64,000 nucleotides of DNA from SLNP01 sp964568875. GTDB lineage: Bacteria > Bacteroidota > Bacteroidia > Bacteroidales > VadinHA17. Below the pieces are notes generated by a model that was given only the letters and a program-made list of their open reading frames with translations, was not told the origin of the DNA and ran no database searches. Positions 19,446 through 29,884 of the stretch are shown here, piece by piece (position 1 is the stretch's first letter; each line of letters starts with the position of its first letter). The stretch covers positions 1 through 64,000 of the forward strand of contig CAZMSH010000016.1 of NCBI GenBank assembly GCA_964568875.1. Reading direction: 5' to 3'. Position numbers and translations under genes: made by a program.

Positions 19446-19571
19446 AGATATAAGATTTACGATTTAGGATTTAAGATTTAAGGTTTAGGGTTTAGGGTTT
19501 AGGGTTTAGGATTTAAGACTTTATATAGTATACAAGGATAAAGGATAATGGATAGAGGATACAGAATATAA
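19446..19571. repeat. Two heptamer arrays (GRTTTAR and GGATANN) between sirtuin gene and ubiX
   Basis: Positions 19446-19519 hold about ten GRTTTAR units, including four consecutive GGTTTAG, identical in period and sequence to plant-type telomere repeats read in another register. Positions 19535-19571 hold GGATAAA, GGATAAT, GGATAGA, GGATACA and GAATATA. Both keep a 7-nt period, and the second ends 36 bp before ubiX. Confidence 0.8.
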
Positions 19572-19607
19572 GAGATGCATCCGGTCAGGTTAAGATTTAA
19601 TTGAAAT

Positions 19608-20225
19608 ATGAATAAAAGAAAGATAATACTAGCAGTAACAGGGGCGAGCGGAGCAATATATGCAAAGCTTCTGCTTAACAAGCTATTGAACGCGGAGAGC
19701 AGGCGGAGCGAAGCGGAGTCCCGCACAGAAGGTCGGGAGAGCAGTAAGCAGGGTGCAGAGATTGCAGTTATTTTTTCTGATAATGCCAGGGAGATATGGG
19801 AATATGAACTTGGCAGCGGATTCGAGGTCCCTGAGGGCGTTACTCTGTTCAAAAACAACGATTTCTATGCTCCCTTTGCATCAGGTTCGTCTGATTGGGA
19901 CACCATGATTATCTGTCCGGCTTCTATGGGTATTATAGGCCGCATAGCTGGCGGCATAAGTAACGACCTGATCACCAGGGCCGCCGATGTTATGCTAAAA
20001 GAACGTCGAAGAATGATAGTAGTGCCGCGCGAAACACCCTACAGCCTTATACATATAAACAACATTAAAGTAATAACAGAGGCGGGCGGAATAGTTTGTC
20101 CTGCCACCCCTTCATTTTACCACAAGCCTTTAACTATTGAAGATCTGGCATTAACGGTTGTAGAGAGAATTCTTGATCTTGCCGGAATAGAAGGTGAACG
20201 TAAAAGATGGCAAACACCCGGTTAA
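19608..20225 (+). CDS. ubiX: UbiX family flavin prenyltransferase
   Basis: Prenylates FMN to make the cofactor of UbiD decarboxylases. The 205-residue protein has the flavin-binding TGASGA (11-16), the ICPASMGIIGRIAGGISNDLITRAADVMLKE core and the VVPRETPYS motif. An Arg/Glu/Ser-rich insertion (about 29-47, NAESRRSEAESRTEGRESS) separates strand 1 from strand 2, where other UbiX proteins have a short loop. It is encoded by low-complexity DNA. No ubiD lies in this window. The gene is monocistronic. Confidence 0.92.
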   Translation: MNKRKIILAVTGASGAIYAKLLLNKLLNAESRRSEAESRTEGRESSKQGAEIAVIFSDNAREIWEYELGSGFEVPEGVTLFKNNDFYAPFASGSSDWDTMIICPASMGIIGRIAGGISNDLITRAADVMLKERRRMIVVPRETPYSLIHINNIKVITEAGGIVCPATPSFYHKPLTIEDLALTVVERILDLAGIEGERKRWQTPG

Positions 20226-20250
20226 AACATTACGGCAGTGACCCTACCTC

Positions 20251-21414
20251 TCAGGCAGTACTGTCAAGATTGTTAATTTTCAATAATTTACGGTACTCTG
20301 ACATAGAGATTTTCTCAGCCGTCAGGAATGCACGGTAGAGTGATGTCGGGGAACCGAATCCTCCAATATCAGCCAGGTCGTCAGCCGGATAGTTTGGATT
20401 TTCATCCAGCAGCCTTTTTATGTAGGCAATCCTGTACCGGTTTACGAATGCCGAGAAGGTTAGCCCGAAGTCCCTGTTAATAATACGTGACACATAAGTT
20501 CTGTTGGTACCAAGTTTTTCAGCTACATCCCATATTGTAAGATCCTTGTCCAGAAAGGCATTCCTGTTCTCAAAGAAGGCTATCAGTTCTTCCTTAAGCT
20601 TTGGAGGTATTCTGGCATCGATTGCCTCTGGCGGATCTGAAGTTTCATTTGACTCGCGCACAATTACCTGCTTCTGATAATTACCCAATGCACCCAGAGA
20701 AAACAATACCACTGAGAAAATAATTGACGGAAAGAGCAGCCTGAGCGGACTATCAACGAACGATGTCCGTCCTATGACGGTAAGAGCCGAGCTGGCCAAA
20801 ACAGAAAGGAAGAGAGTAATATTAAATATCTGCACCCACCGTACCGTCATTTTTTCTGTCGATGAATACCTGTCACGCAACATCTTGTGATGCCTTATAA
20901 TAATTGTGGTAATCAGATATGCATAGACCAGTGCCTGACCGATAAATATGATGCGTTCAAGATTAAGTATAAGCTGCATATACCTTAACTCGGGTTCTCC
21001 CGAACTTACCCCGTACAGTACCTCTGATATGAAATAATAATCCTTCTCATATTCCATCATTATATATCCTGCTGCCAAAGCAACAAAAACAAAAACGGGA
21101 GCCACAAAATACCTGTAGTGTTTACGAAAAGACAATTTTTCGTCGGCAACCAGCAATCTTGCGTAGATGTAAAACATCGGGTACAGAGAAAGGCTTGCGA
21201 GGTGATAGAAGCAATCAAGCCATATATAAATGTCATACATCTTTTCAAAAAAGAAGAAATGAGACAGGTAGTTCACAAAAGCAACTATCATAAGTTTTCC
21301 AAGAAAACTTCTGGCCCTGTTTCTTTCATCTCCGGGGATGTGAAGTACTATCGCCCAAAAAAAGGCAACGTAAACCGGATTCAGTAAGAATATTGTAATT
21401 GCCAGCTTTTCCAA
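20251..21414 (-). CDS. AraC family regulator with N-terminal multi-pass membrane domain
   Basis: The 387-residue protein has about seven hydrophobic helices in residues 1-250 and an AraC-type helix-turn-helix domain at about 280-380 (TIWDVAEKLGTNRTYVSRIINRDFGLTFSAFVNRYRI in two halves). Bacteroidota have many such membrane-bound one-component regulators that sense a signal at the membrane. The target is unknown; the divergent or downstream penicillin acylase gene is a candidate only by proximity. Confidence 0.88.
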   Translation of the reverse strand: MEKLAITIFLLNPVYVAFFWAIVLHIPGDERNRARSFLGKLMIVAFVNYLSHFFFFEKMYDIYIWLDCFYHLASLSLYPMFYIYARLLVADEKLSFRKHYRYFVAPVFVFVALAAGYIMMEYEKDYYFISEVLYGVSSGEPELRYMQLILNLERIIFIGQALVYAYLITTIIIRHHKMLRDRYSSTEKMTVRWVQIFNITLFLSVLASSALTVIGRTSFVDSPLRLLFPSIIFSVVLFSLGALGNYQKQVIVRESNETSDPPEAIDARIPPKLKEELIAFFENRNAFLDKDLTIWDVAEKLGTNRTYVSRIINRDFGLTFSAFVNRYRIAYIKRLLDENPNYPADDLADIGGFGSPTSLYRAFLTAEKISMSEYRKLLKINNLDSTA

Positions 21415-21541
21415 ATCAGGTTTGTTAATTTAACTTTCGTTGTTAAGATAGTAATTTTTTGAATATTCATTGCTATTAAAACCACTACGCATATTAATAC
21501 CCTCATAATGAGTCAAATTGTCTTTTTCCATAATTGAGATA

Positions 21542-21598
21542 CCTGTCCTTTGACAGGAAAGTTTTTACCTTTTGAAAAAACATTTTTACCTTTTGAAA
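21542..21598. promoter_or_regulatory. Inverted and direct repeats upstream of the AraC-type gene
   Basis: A perfect CCTGTC-CTTT-GACAGG inverted repeat (21542-21557) is followed by two direct copies of TTTTTACCTTTTGAAA (21562-21577 and 21583-21598, spaced by 21 nt). Repeats spaced at two helical turns suit a dimeric AraC regulator, but no start site is known here. The rest of 21415-21718 holds no gene. Confidence 0.4.
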
Positions 21599-21660
21599 CT
21601 CCAAACCCAACCTTTCAATCTATTTTTGATCCGTAACAACGATTTCATTTTTTTCAATTC

Positions 21661-21718
21661 CCCTTTCTCTCTGTGGGCGGCACATGGGTATCCTAACCCA
21701 GGCCGCTCACTTCTTTTG
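21661..21718. repeat. Palindromic repeat fragment bordering a gap
   Basis: The segment contains a TGGGTATCCTAACCCA inverted repeat and a CTCTGTGGGCGGCACATG stretch directly before the N-run. Its layout (GC-rich left part, then a GGGT..ACCC hairpin) recalls the 80-bp repeats in the his operon, though the sequences differ. Confidence 0.45.
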
Positions 21719-21818
21719 NNNNNNNNNNNNNNNNNNNNNNNNNNNNNNNNNNNNNNNNNNNNNNNNNNNNNNNNNNNNNNNNNNNNNNNNNNNNNNNNNN
21801 NNNNNNNNNNNNNNNNNN
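21719..21818. other. Assembly gap (100 N) at penicillin acylase 3' end
   Basis: A fixed-length scaffold gap. It hides the last codons of the acylase and probably part of a repeat array. Confidence 0.9.
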
Positions 21819-24111
21819 GTGCTCCCGGACGGTACTCTCTGACAAGTTGCTTTGTTACATCGTCATATGTGAATGCCACGGGGGTAAGTCTGTTTTCGGC
21901 AAAATTCCTTATCTGATCGCTGTAATATGGTGAGTCCTCACGGTTGCTTTGTCCGTATGCCAGCACCGAGTATGCTCTTGGAATATCGGTAAATTCAACA
22001 GCGATTATCCAGCCATCTCCTCCGTTGGCCTCTCTTTTCATTCTATCACTGCGGTGCCTGGTAAAGTTAACCACTCTGAAGCAGCCCGGAAGACCGCTGC
22101 CACCACCGACAGGCACATCGACATCTCCTCTCACCGCCCTGTGCACCTCACCCCAGAGAAGGTCCCACTTACCATACAACCTTTCTGTTTCCGCGACAGC
22201 CCACCTGAAAGATTTCACGGCACGATCAAAATCTGCCAGTCCTGACGGCGTTGCCATTGGCTCATCATACGACCAGGGTTTTCTGAAGAGTTTTTCAGGG
22301 GTTGCTGCATAACCCACTGATGCTGGTGATCCGGGAACCCTTACGCTGTCTGCAGTAGCAACATACCTGTCCCACCACGTCTCAAACAATAGTCCCCCAC
22401 GGCTTGATACTGAAACACTATTATCCCATTCCCTTATCATTTCAAGGGCTTCGGCAACCTCACCCTCAGGCATGTCGTCTTCCAACGCAGTAATAAGATC
22501 ATCCTTGACCCTGTCTGCCAGTATCATTCGCATACTGTGCTTCATCTCCACTATCTCCCCGAGAGAAAACCGCTGTTCATTATGCAGCAGTTCGAGAGAG
22601 TGCTGGCTGCGAAGCCTCAGGCGTGGTTCAGGAAAATATGAAGGAAATCTTTCCGGAGGCAGGGGCTCATTAAGGTTTGTAAGGTGGAACGGATCGTTTT
22701 CATTTCTTACATAACCACCGGCAGGATTCTTCAGCATCGGCAGTTCTTCCCACGGAACAATGTCATGCCACATCTGCTCTGCCCTCTCCACATGTACGGC
22801 CACAGTGTCGGCAACAGGATCATGGGGCCTGACAGGTATAGTAGCGTTCCAGACATAATATATATTGCCGTCTCCATCGGCATATGTAAGATTCGAATTT
22901 ACCTTTGCCCTCATCTTCATTGCCTCTTCCCACTGCTCAAAGTTCTGTGCCTTCATCATTTTCAGGAACTGTTCACCGCTACGGTATTCGCCGTCGCCCG
23001 CAGACTTAATGATAAAGAGTGTATCGTTATCCCTGTATATCACGGGCCCCCAGGGTGTCGAATAGAAATGCCTTGTCGCGGCAGCCAGTTTTTTCCCCGT
23101 TTTATATCTCACCTCTATAGTTTCCCTTTTAACCGGCACTGATTCACCATCAACTATTATAGCAAGTGAATCGGTATTATCGACTGAAAAAGAGTATATG
23201 TCATCCAGATCGGGGGCGTTATTGGTGGTAGCAAATCCAAGCCGTTCATTAAACCCTCCAATTATTCCAAGTCCGTAGCCTACCCTGAAGTCTCCATAGA
23301 AGTTAAGCTTGCCGGGAACAACTATATGTGCTTCATAGTAACCTGCCGTCCATGAAAGATGCGGATTGCGCAACAAAATTGCGCGTCCCTGCCTTGTGCG
23401 GTCAGGACTGAGGGCCCAGGCGTTGGAGCCATCTTCTGGTCCGGGAACATATTCAGAAGTATCATCATCAATGGGTATGACCCACCTTGTATCATTATCT
23501 GAAGCAGGTTCAATTACTGAAGCGTCTGTGATTGTCTGCATCTCTCTTTCTCTTTCCCGTATCTCAACAAACCTCCTTACGACAGCGCTGTTTGGAGTAA
23601 CAATGCTTCGTGCATGAACATCATAGCCTGTAAAAAATGGCCTGACCCAACCTTCAAACTCTTTGCGATTACGGTGAATATACATATTGACACCGGCAGC
23701 AAATCCTTCGAGAAAATCCCTGGTGTCACTCCCGAGCATTGGCCATGTTTCAACTGCCCTCAGGTATGACCTCCTGTTTGTGGCATCACTGCCTATTGCC
23801 GCCTCAAGCCTGTCGGAATCTATTTCATTGTACATGGTCCACTCACCACGAGCTCTCAACAGCTGTTCTGCGACAGTTACACCATAATCTTCAACCTGCG
23901 CCCACCCCAGAGCAAAACCTGCAGCCTTTATATTATCAGCATAAATATGAGGAATTCCATATTCAGTTCGTCTGATGACTACTTCCCCTGCTAGATGGGA
24001 TATACTCCTCAGATAAGAATTCTGTTCTGCCCGCGAGCCTGTCTGGTGACTAAGTATACCACACGAGAACAACAGCACGGAAATTACTGATGCGATAATG
24101 ATTTTCTTCAT
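21819..24111 (-). CDS. Penicillin acylase family protein (Ntn hydrolase), 3' end in gap
   Basis: Precursor of a two-chain periplasmic amidohydrolase. It has a lipoprotein-type signal (MKKIIIASVISVLLFSC, Cys17), an alpha-chain region with the typical RRTEYGIPHIYADN, and the autocatalytic cleavage site Gly228-Ser229 in EDGSNAWAL. The beta chain's NPHLSW and FNERLGFATTNN oxyanion-region motifs follow. The readable sequence stops at EYRPG, which is normally near the C-terminus. Members hydrolyse penicillins, acyl-homoserine lactones or other N-acyl amides; the substrate here cannot be inferred. Confidence 0.9.
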
Positions 24112-24260
24112 GACAATGTGTTTTTACAATTATTTCCCCTCCTTCGCAGGGAAGGTTTAAAATTGTTAAAAAAAGTTTGGTTTTCCTATTGGCTTTAAAC
24201 CGGGCTTCCGTCAAATTTGCTTAAGTTTGAATAACATTTATCCTGCAAAACAGAAACGCA

Positions 24261-27200
24261 ATGAATTACCGGACCTCATCAATCCTTCTGTCAGCATTGG
24301 CAGTATTTATATTATTGCAAACCACAAGCTGCAACAGGCGGGGAGCCTCAGAACAAGCAGCCGATACCGTAACCATGTATCCGGAAATGCCTCCAGACGC
24401 AGGCTTTGCAGAATACATAGCTTCCTATACTTCCGGGGTTATACCCTCCAACGGCAATATTGAAATACATTTTGTCCCGGAATTTGCTGCATCCATTTCA
24501 AAAGAGAAGAGTGGTAACCTCTTCTACTTCAATCCTGCAATAAAGGGAACAACAGAGTGGGCCGACGACTTCACTATTATTTTCAAGCCTGCCAGGCCTC
24601 TGACTCCGGGTACCATCTACACCGGCAGTTTCAACCTTGGCCGCCTTGGCGATGTAGCAGACAGGCTGAAAGCATTCCCCTTCCGCATAGAGACGCTCAA
24701 GCGCGATTTCAGGGTTTCGGTAACCGGCCTTGAAGCCGAAATGCCCGGTGGAAAGACATACACCATAAGAGGTGAACTTATAACCTCAGACTTCATGCCC
24801 GGCAACGAAGTGGAGCAGCTGCTTACGGTCAGGGCCGGAAGGATTGACCTACCAGTTACCTGGGACCATCCGGAAACCTCCAACAATCATATATTCACGG
24901 CAAAGGGCATTGAGCGCCTTAAAGAAGAGCAGGAGGTTATAATTGAATGGGATGGTAACAGGGCAGGCATAAAGGAAAAGGGATCAACGACAGTGACCAT
25001 TCCGGCCATCAGCGACTTCAAACTTGTGAGCGCCAGTGTCATTGCCGACGAGACGCAGCGTTTTGAGCTGGTATTTTCCGACCCTGTCGATCCGTCACAG
25101 GAACTCGACGGCCTCATATGGCTTGAGCCGCGTCGTGCCCTGGCATTTGCCAGTGCAGGCAATCTTGTCACCGCCTACCCTGTCGATCACCTGCAGGGAG
25201 AAGTGAAACTTAATGTTGAGAGTTCAATACGCAATGACAGCGGCAGACAACTGGGCACATCAAGCAGTCACAGCTTCAATTTCACGATAATAAATCCGGG
25301 CCTGAGGGCTGTAGGCGAAGGCGTCATCGTACCTGCCTCGGCCGGACTTATCTTTCCGTTCCGCGCTGCCAACCTGCGTGCGGCAGACCTAACCATAATC
25401 AAAATTTACAATAACAATATTCCCTACTTCCTGCAAATGAACGATCTCGCAGGGTCAGATTACCTACGGCAGTACGGACGGCCTGTATACCGTGGTCGCG
25501 TCGATCTGATCACAAATCCCTCCATAAACTCCAATACCTGGAACCTCTTCACCATAAACATTTCTGATTATGTTTCGGTGGAACCGGGGGCCATCTACAG
25601 GGTTGAGCTAGGCATGCGCAGATCCTATTCCATGCTTGCATGCCAGGGCACTTCTCCCGACAGCAAGTACGAAGAAGCTCTCGAAAGGCTTGGCGAATCG
25701 GGATACTGGGACAGTCCGGGTGAATACTGGGGCACTGAAGAATCTTCATTATTCTACCAGTATGCCTACGACTGGCGCGAACGTGAAAATCCGTGTTCCG
25801 ACGCATACTACGATCCTGACAAAAAGCTGCGCCGTAACCTGCTGGCTACCAATATAGGTATCATAGCCAAACAGGGAGGTGACAACCAGCTTAATGTTAT
25901 TACCAGTGATATCATTACTGCCGGGCCAATGGCTGATGTAAAGATAGAAGTCTACGACCTTCAGATGCAGCTTATAGGGTCGGCAACGAGTGACAGGGAT
26001 GGCTTCGCTTCACTGCCTGTTGTTCGCAAGCCCTTTCTGCTTGTAGCCTCAACAGCTACTGATAAAAACTACCTGCGACTTAACGATGGCTCATCGTTAT
26101 CACTGAGTTCATTCGACATAGCAGGCAGCACCCCTGAGGAGGGTCTTAAAGCTTACATATACGGGGAAAGAGATGTATGGCGTCCGGGCGATTCCATATT
26201 TCTTTCCATGTTCGTGAAGGAGATGAACCTCGATATTCCGCAGGACCATCCGGTACAGTTCGAGCTTTTTAATCCGAATGACCAGAGAGTTGATTTTCAG
26301 GTACAGACAATAGGAGGAAGAAACCTGCTTACCTTCATCACGCGAACGTCTGAAGATGCCATGACCGGAAACTACAGGGCCGTGGTTCGCATCGGGGGAG
26401 CCTCCTTCACCAAAAGGCTGCGCATCGAGACCGTCAAGCCCAACAGGCTTAAAATTAATCTCACCTTTGACAGTGAAATACTTGGCGGCGACAAGAAGGA
26501 GAACAGAGCAGACCTTAACGCCCGCTGGCTGAGTGGCGCCGTCTCAGGAAACCTGAAAAGCACAGTCGAAATGCTGATGCGTCCTGCCAGAACCACCTTC
26601 GACGGGTACAGCCAGTACAACTTCGACTGTCCTGTCACTACATTTTACTCAGAGACACAGACAGTTTTCGACGGCAGCATAGATGACAACGGCGATGCTG
26701 CCTTCAGGGTAAGCCCCGGTTCCGGCATAAAATCAGCCGGTATGCTGAATGCTCAGTTCACAACGAGGGTATTCGAGAAGGGTGGAGACGCAAGCATTAC
26801 CCAAACAACTGTCAGGTATGCTCCTTATCCGGTATTTGTAGGTATCAATTTTCCGGGATTAAGGGGCAGCAGCCGCATGCTTTTCACCGATGCTGACAAT
26901 GAAATAAGGCTGGTGACGGTTAACCATCTTGGCAAGCCTGTCAAATCGGAGGTTGAGGTTAAGATATTCAAGCTGTCGTACCGCTGGTGGTGGGAGTCGG
27001 GCGAAGAACAGCTCGGATACTATGTTTCCGGCAACTATTACAAACCTGTCTTCACGGAAAAGATCACCACTTCGTCAAACGGAGAGGGAAAGGTTAATTT
27101 CACTATACCGAAGAAAGAGTGGGGACGCTACTTTATAAGAGCCTCTGCTCCCGGCGGCCACGGTACAGGAAGGATTCTGCTGGTCGACTGGCCCTGGGAT

Positions 27201-29837
27201 TACGGCATGAAAGAGGGTGGAGGCTCAGGAGCAACTGTACTGGCGCTGACAACAGACAAAGAGAAATATGCACCCGGTGACAACATACAGGTTTCATTCC
27301 CGTCTCCCGGGGGGGCAAAGGCAATCGTCACCATGGAAAATGCCTCTGGTGTAATCGACCGCTTCAGGGTTGATACCAAAGCTCCTGCCACTACGGTAAA
27401 CATAAAGGCCACTCCTGGAATGGCCCCAAACATATATGTATATATTTCTGTGATACAACAGCACGCACAGACCAGCAACGACATGCCGGTACGCCTTTAT
27501 GGGGTGGTGCCGGTAATGGTTGAGGACCCGGGCACACGACTGCAGCCTGTTATTACCATGGCCGATGAAGTAAGATCGGAACGTATGTTCGAAGTAAAAG
27601 TCAGTGAGTCGGCAAATAAGGCCATGAGTTATACCCTGGCAGTTGTGGATGAGGGTCTTCTTGATCTTACCGGGTTCAGGACACCCAATGCATGGGACTA
27701 TTTCTATGCCCGTGAGGCCCTGGGGGTAAGGACCTGGGATATTTATGATTATGTTCTGGGAGCCTTTGGAGGCAAGCTGGAGAAGATATTCGCCATTGGT
27801 GGTGACGAGGCGCTTCCCGACCGGTCAGGACAAAAAGTCAATCGTTTCAGGCCGGTGGTAAGGTTTATAGGGCCGGTAAGACTTGAAGCAGGAAGGACTA
27901 ATACTCATAGTATTTCGATGCCCAGGTACACCGGCGCAGTGCGTGTAATGGTGGTAGGAGGAAGTTCCAGGGCTTACGGGTCGGCAGAAAAATCTGTGTT
28001 TGTCCGTGATCCCCTGATGCTGCTGGCCACAGCACCAAGGGTGCTTAGTCCGGGCGAAGAGGTATCGCTGCCGGTGACTCTGTTTGTTCAGGACGAGAAG
28101 ATACGTAATGTCACGCTTACTGCTTCAGGCAATGAAATGATAACCTTTGCCGGTAGTAAGCAGGAAGTACCGGTCAAGGGCATCGGAGAACAGGATGTTG
28201 AATTTACCTTTACCGTGGCCGACAGGCAGGGAAAGGGCGAAATAAGGGTTATAGCTGAAGGCGGAGGAGAAAGGGCTGAATATACAATTGAGATTGAAGT
28301 ACGAAGTCCCAATCCGCCTGAGACCAGGTCGGAGATTGCGGTTATCAAACCAGGAGAAAAGTATCAGAAGAACTTCTCTCCATTCGGTCTTGAAGGAACC
28401 AACAGCGCTGTGGTTGAGGTTTCTGCACTGCCATCGGTGAACCTGGAGAAGAGGCTGCAATACCTTACCGGCTATCCCCACGGATGCACGGAACAGATAA
28501 CCTCGGCAGCATTTCCGCAGCTATATCTGAAAGATCTTTACGGCGACAAGCCTGAGATAATGAATACGACGATAAAGAACGTACAGCAGGCTATCCATCT
28601 GATTGTGTCGCGGCAGATGGCCGGCGGCGGGCTGGCCATGTGGCCCGGGTCGTCATACCAGCCCGATGCGTGGATAACCTCGTACGCAGGGCATTTTATG
28701 ACTGAAGCCAGCCGTAAGGGATATAATATTCCATCAGGATTCATGAGCCGGTGGACAAATTACCAGAGGCGCGAGGCCCAGCAATGGAGATGGGACCCCA
28801 AATATAAGGAGACCGCGACAGCACAGGCTTACCGTTTGTATACCCTGGCGCTGGCAGGTGCTCCTGAAAGAGGGGCGATGAACAGGCTGCGGGAGACTAC
28901 CGGAATACCAAAGCTGGCGGGGTGGTTACTGGCCGGGGCCTATGCCGTATCGGGTCGCCCCGAAGCGGCAACCGGACTGGTCGATGTCAGGTCGACGAAT
29001 ACCGAAGAGGAGTACATGTATTACTATTATGGTGGCGCGGTACGAGACCGTGCTGTAATTCTTCATACGCTGCTCCTGCTTAAACAGGAGGAACAGGCCA
29101 TGATGGTGCTGAGAGATCTGTGCGATGACCTTTCAGGGCAGGGCTGGTACAGTACCCAGTCTACGGCATGGGGACTGTTTGCCTATATGAAGTATGTTGA
29201 GGCTTATGGAGGAAAAGCAGGTGACGAGGCCAGGTTTACAGTTACGTTTAACGGCAACAGGAGCCGGCAGAGTCTCACCGGCAGCCGGGTCTTTAACCAG
29301 GTGGCTGATCCCCTCGGTTCCGCCAATACCCTGCTTGTGGAGAATGAATCGGAGGTGCCACTGTATGTTAACCTGGTGATGAAAGGAACACCACAGGCCG
29401 GAGATGAAACAGCAGCCTCAAGGAATATGACGATGAGGGTGGAGTATACCGATATGGAGAGCAGGGTGCTGGATCACAGGGAGTTAAAGCAGGGGACTGA
29501 TTTTATGATGGTGATGCGTATCACTAACAATTCTTTCAGGACAATTGACAATGTGGCGCTGAGCCAGATGGTGCCGTCGGGGTGGGAGATTCGTAACACC
29601 CGGCTGTTTGAGGCAGAGACGCCGGTGAAGGAGAGTGCTTTTGACTACCGCGATTTTCGCGATGACAGGCTTTACACCTATTTTACCCTGAAAGCAGGAG
29701 AGACAAAGACTTTCGTGGCATTGCTGAATGCATCATATGCCGGTGACTATTACCAGCCGGCAGTGTGGTGCGAGGCTATGTATGACGCGAACTACTATGC
29801 ACGTATTCCGGGAGGTAACGTGAAAGTAGTCAGGTAA
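24261..29837 (+). CDS. Alpha-2-macroglobulin family lipoprotein with thioester
   Basis: A 1858-residue envelope protein proposed in bacteria to trap external proteases when the outer membrane is breached. Lipoprotein signal with Cys24 (LLQTTSCNRR). Macroglobulin-like domains fill residues 50-1100. The A2M domain with DEGLLDLTGFRTPNAW lies near 1130, and the thioester motif Cys1409-Thr-Glu-Gln1412 sits in YPHGCTEQ. The alpha-alpha toroid and a C-terminal receptor-like domain follow. In E. coli the homologue is encoded beside pbpC. Here pbpC lies 2.4 kb downstream on the same strand, separated by mgtE, a repeat array and a four-helix-bundle gene. Confidence 0.93.
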   Translation: MNYRTSSILLSALAVFILLQTTSCNRRGASEQAADTVTMYPEMPPDAGFAEYIASYTSGVIPSNGNIEIHFVPEFAASISKEKSGNLFYFNPAIKGTTEWADDFTIIFKPARPLTPGTIYTGSFNLGRLGDVADRLKAFPFRIETLKRDFRVSVTGLEAEMPGGKTYTIRGELITSDFMPGNEVEQLLTVRAGRIDLPVTWDHPETSNNHIFTAKGIERLKEEQEVIIEWDGNRAGIKEKGSTTVTIPAISDFKLVSASVIADETQRFELVFSDPVDPSQELDGLIWLEPRRALAFASAGNLVTAYPVDHLQGEVKLNVESSIRNDSGRQLGTSSSHSFNFTIINPGLRAVGEGVIVPASAGLIFPFRAANLRAADLTIIKIYNNNIPYFLQMNDLAGSDYLRQYGRPVYRGRVDLITNPSINSNTWNLFTINISDYVSVEPGAIYRVELGMRRSYSMLACQGTSPDSKYEEALERLGESGYWDSPGEYWGTEESSLFYQYAYDWRERENPCSDAYYDPDKKLRRNLLATNIGIIAKQGGDNQLNVITSDIITAGPMADVKIEVYDLQMQLIGSATSDRDGFASLPVVRKPFLLVASTATDKNYLRLNDGSSLSLSSFDIAGSTPEEGLKAYIYGERDVWRPGDSIFLSMFVKEMNLDIPQDHPVQFELFNPNDQRVDFQVQTIGGRNLLTFITRTSEDAMTGNYRAVVRIGGASFTKRLRIETVKPNRLKINLTFDSEILGGDKKENRADLNARWLSGAVSGNLKSTVEMLMRPARTTFDGYSQYNFDCPVTTFYSETQTVFDGSIDDNGDAAFRVSPGSGIKSAGMLNAQFTTRVFEKGGDASITQTTVRYAPYPVFVGINFPGLRGSSRMLFTDADNEIRLVTVNHLGKPVKSEVEVKIFKLSYRWWWESGEEQLGYYVSGNYYKPVFTEKITTSSNGEGKVNFTIPKKEWGRYFIRASAPGGHGTGRILLVDWPWDYGMKEGGGSGATVLALTTDKEKYAPGDNIQVSFPSPGGAKAIVTMENASGVIDRFRVDTKAPATTVNIKATPGMAPNIYVYISVIQQHAQTSNDMPVRLYGVVPVMVEDPGTRLQPVITMADEVRSERMFEVKVSESANKAMSYTLAVVDEGLLDLTGFRTPNAWDYFYAREALGVRTWDIYDYVLGAFGGKLEKIFAIGGDEALPDRSGQKVNRFRPVVRFIGPVRLEAGRTNTHSISMPRYTGAVRVMVVGGSSRAYGSAEKSVFVRDPLMLLATAPRVLSPGEEVSLPVTLFVQDEKIRNVTLTASGNEMITFAGSKQEVPVKGIGEQDVEFTFTVADRQGKGEIRVIAEGGGERAEYTIEIEVRSPNPPETRSEIAVIKPGEKYQKNFSPFGLEGTNSAVVEVSALPSVNLEKRLQYLTGYPHGCTEQITSAAFPQLYLKDLYGDKPEIMNTTIKNVQQAIHLIVSRQMAGGGLAMWPGSSYQPDAWITSYAGHFMTEASRKGYNIPSGFMSRWTNYQRREAQQWRWDPKYKETATAQAYRLYTLALAGAPERGAMNRLRETTGIPKLAGWLLAGAYAVSGRPEAATGLVDVRSTNTEEEYMYYYYGGAVRDRAVILHTLLLLKQEEQAMMVLRDLCDDLSGQGWYSTQSTAWGLFAYMKYVEAYGGKAGDEARFTVTFNGNRSRQSLTGSRVFNQVADPLGSANTLLVENESEVPLYVNLVMKGTPQAGDETAASRNMTMRVEYTDMESRVLDHRELKQGTDFMMVMRITNNSFRTIDNVALSQMVPSGWEIRNTRLFEAETPVKESAFDYRDFRDDRLYTYFTLKAGETKTFVALLNASYAGDYYQPAVWCEAMYDANYYARIPGGNVKVVR

Positions 29838-29884
29838 GTATTTTCATAATACTCCCTTAACGCCTTACAAGCCATTAAAGGCCA

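Noticed and set aside
19486..19513. Telomere-like TTTAGGG repeats indicating a linear replicon end
   Set aside because: Only four perfect units in the middle of a gene-rich region, and other 7-mers of the same kind occur at many places.
21586..21718. C-terminal part of the penicillin acylase after the gap
   Set aside because: The frame crosses the gap arbitrarily and encodes basic low-complexity sequence. The protein normally ends soon after EYRPG.
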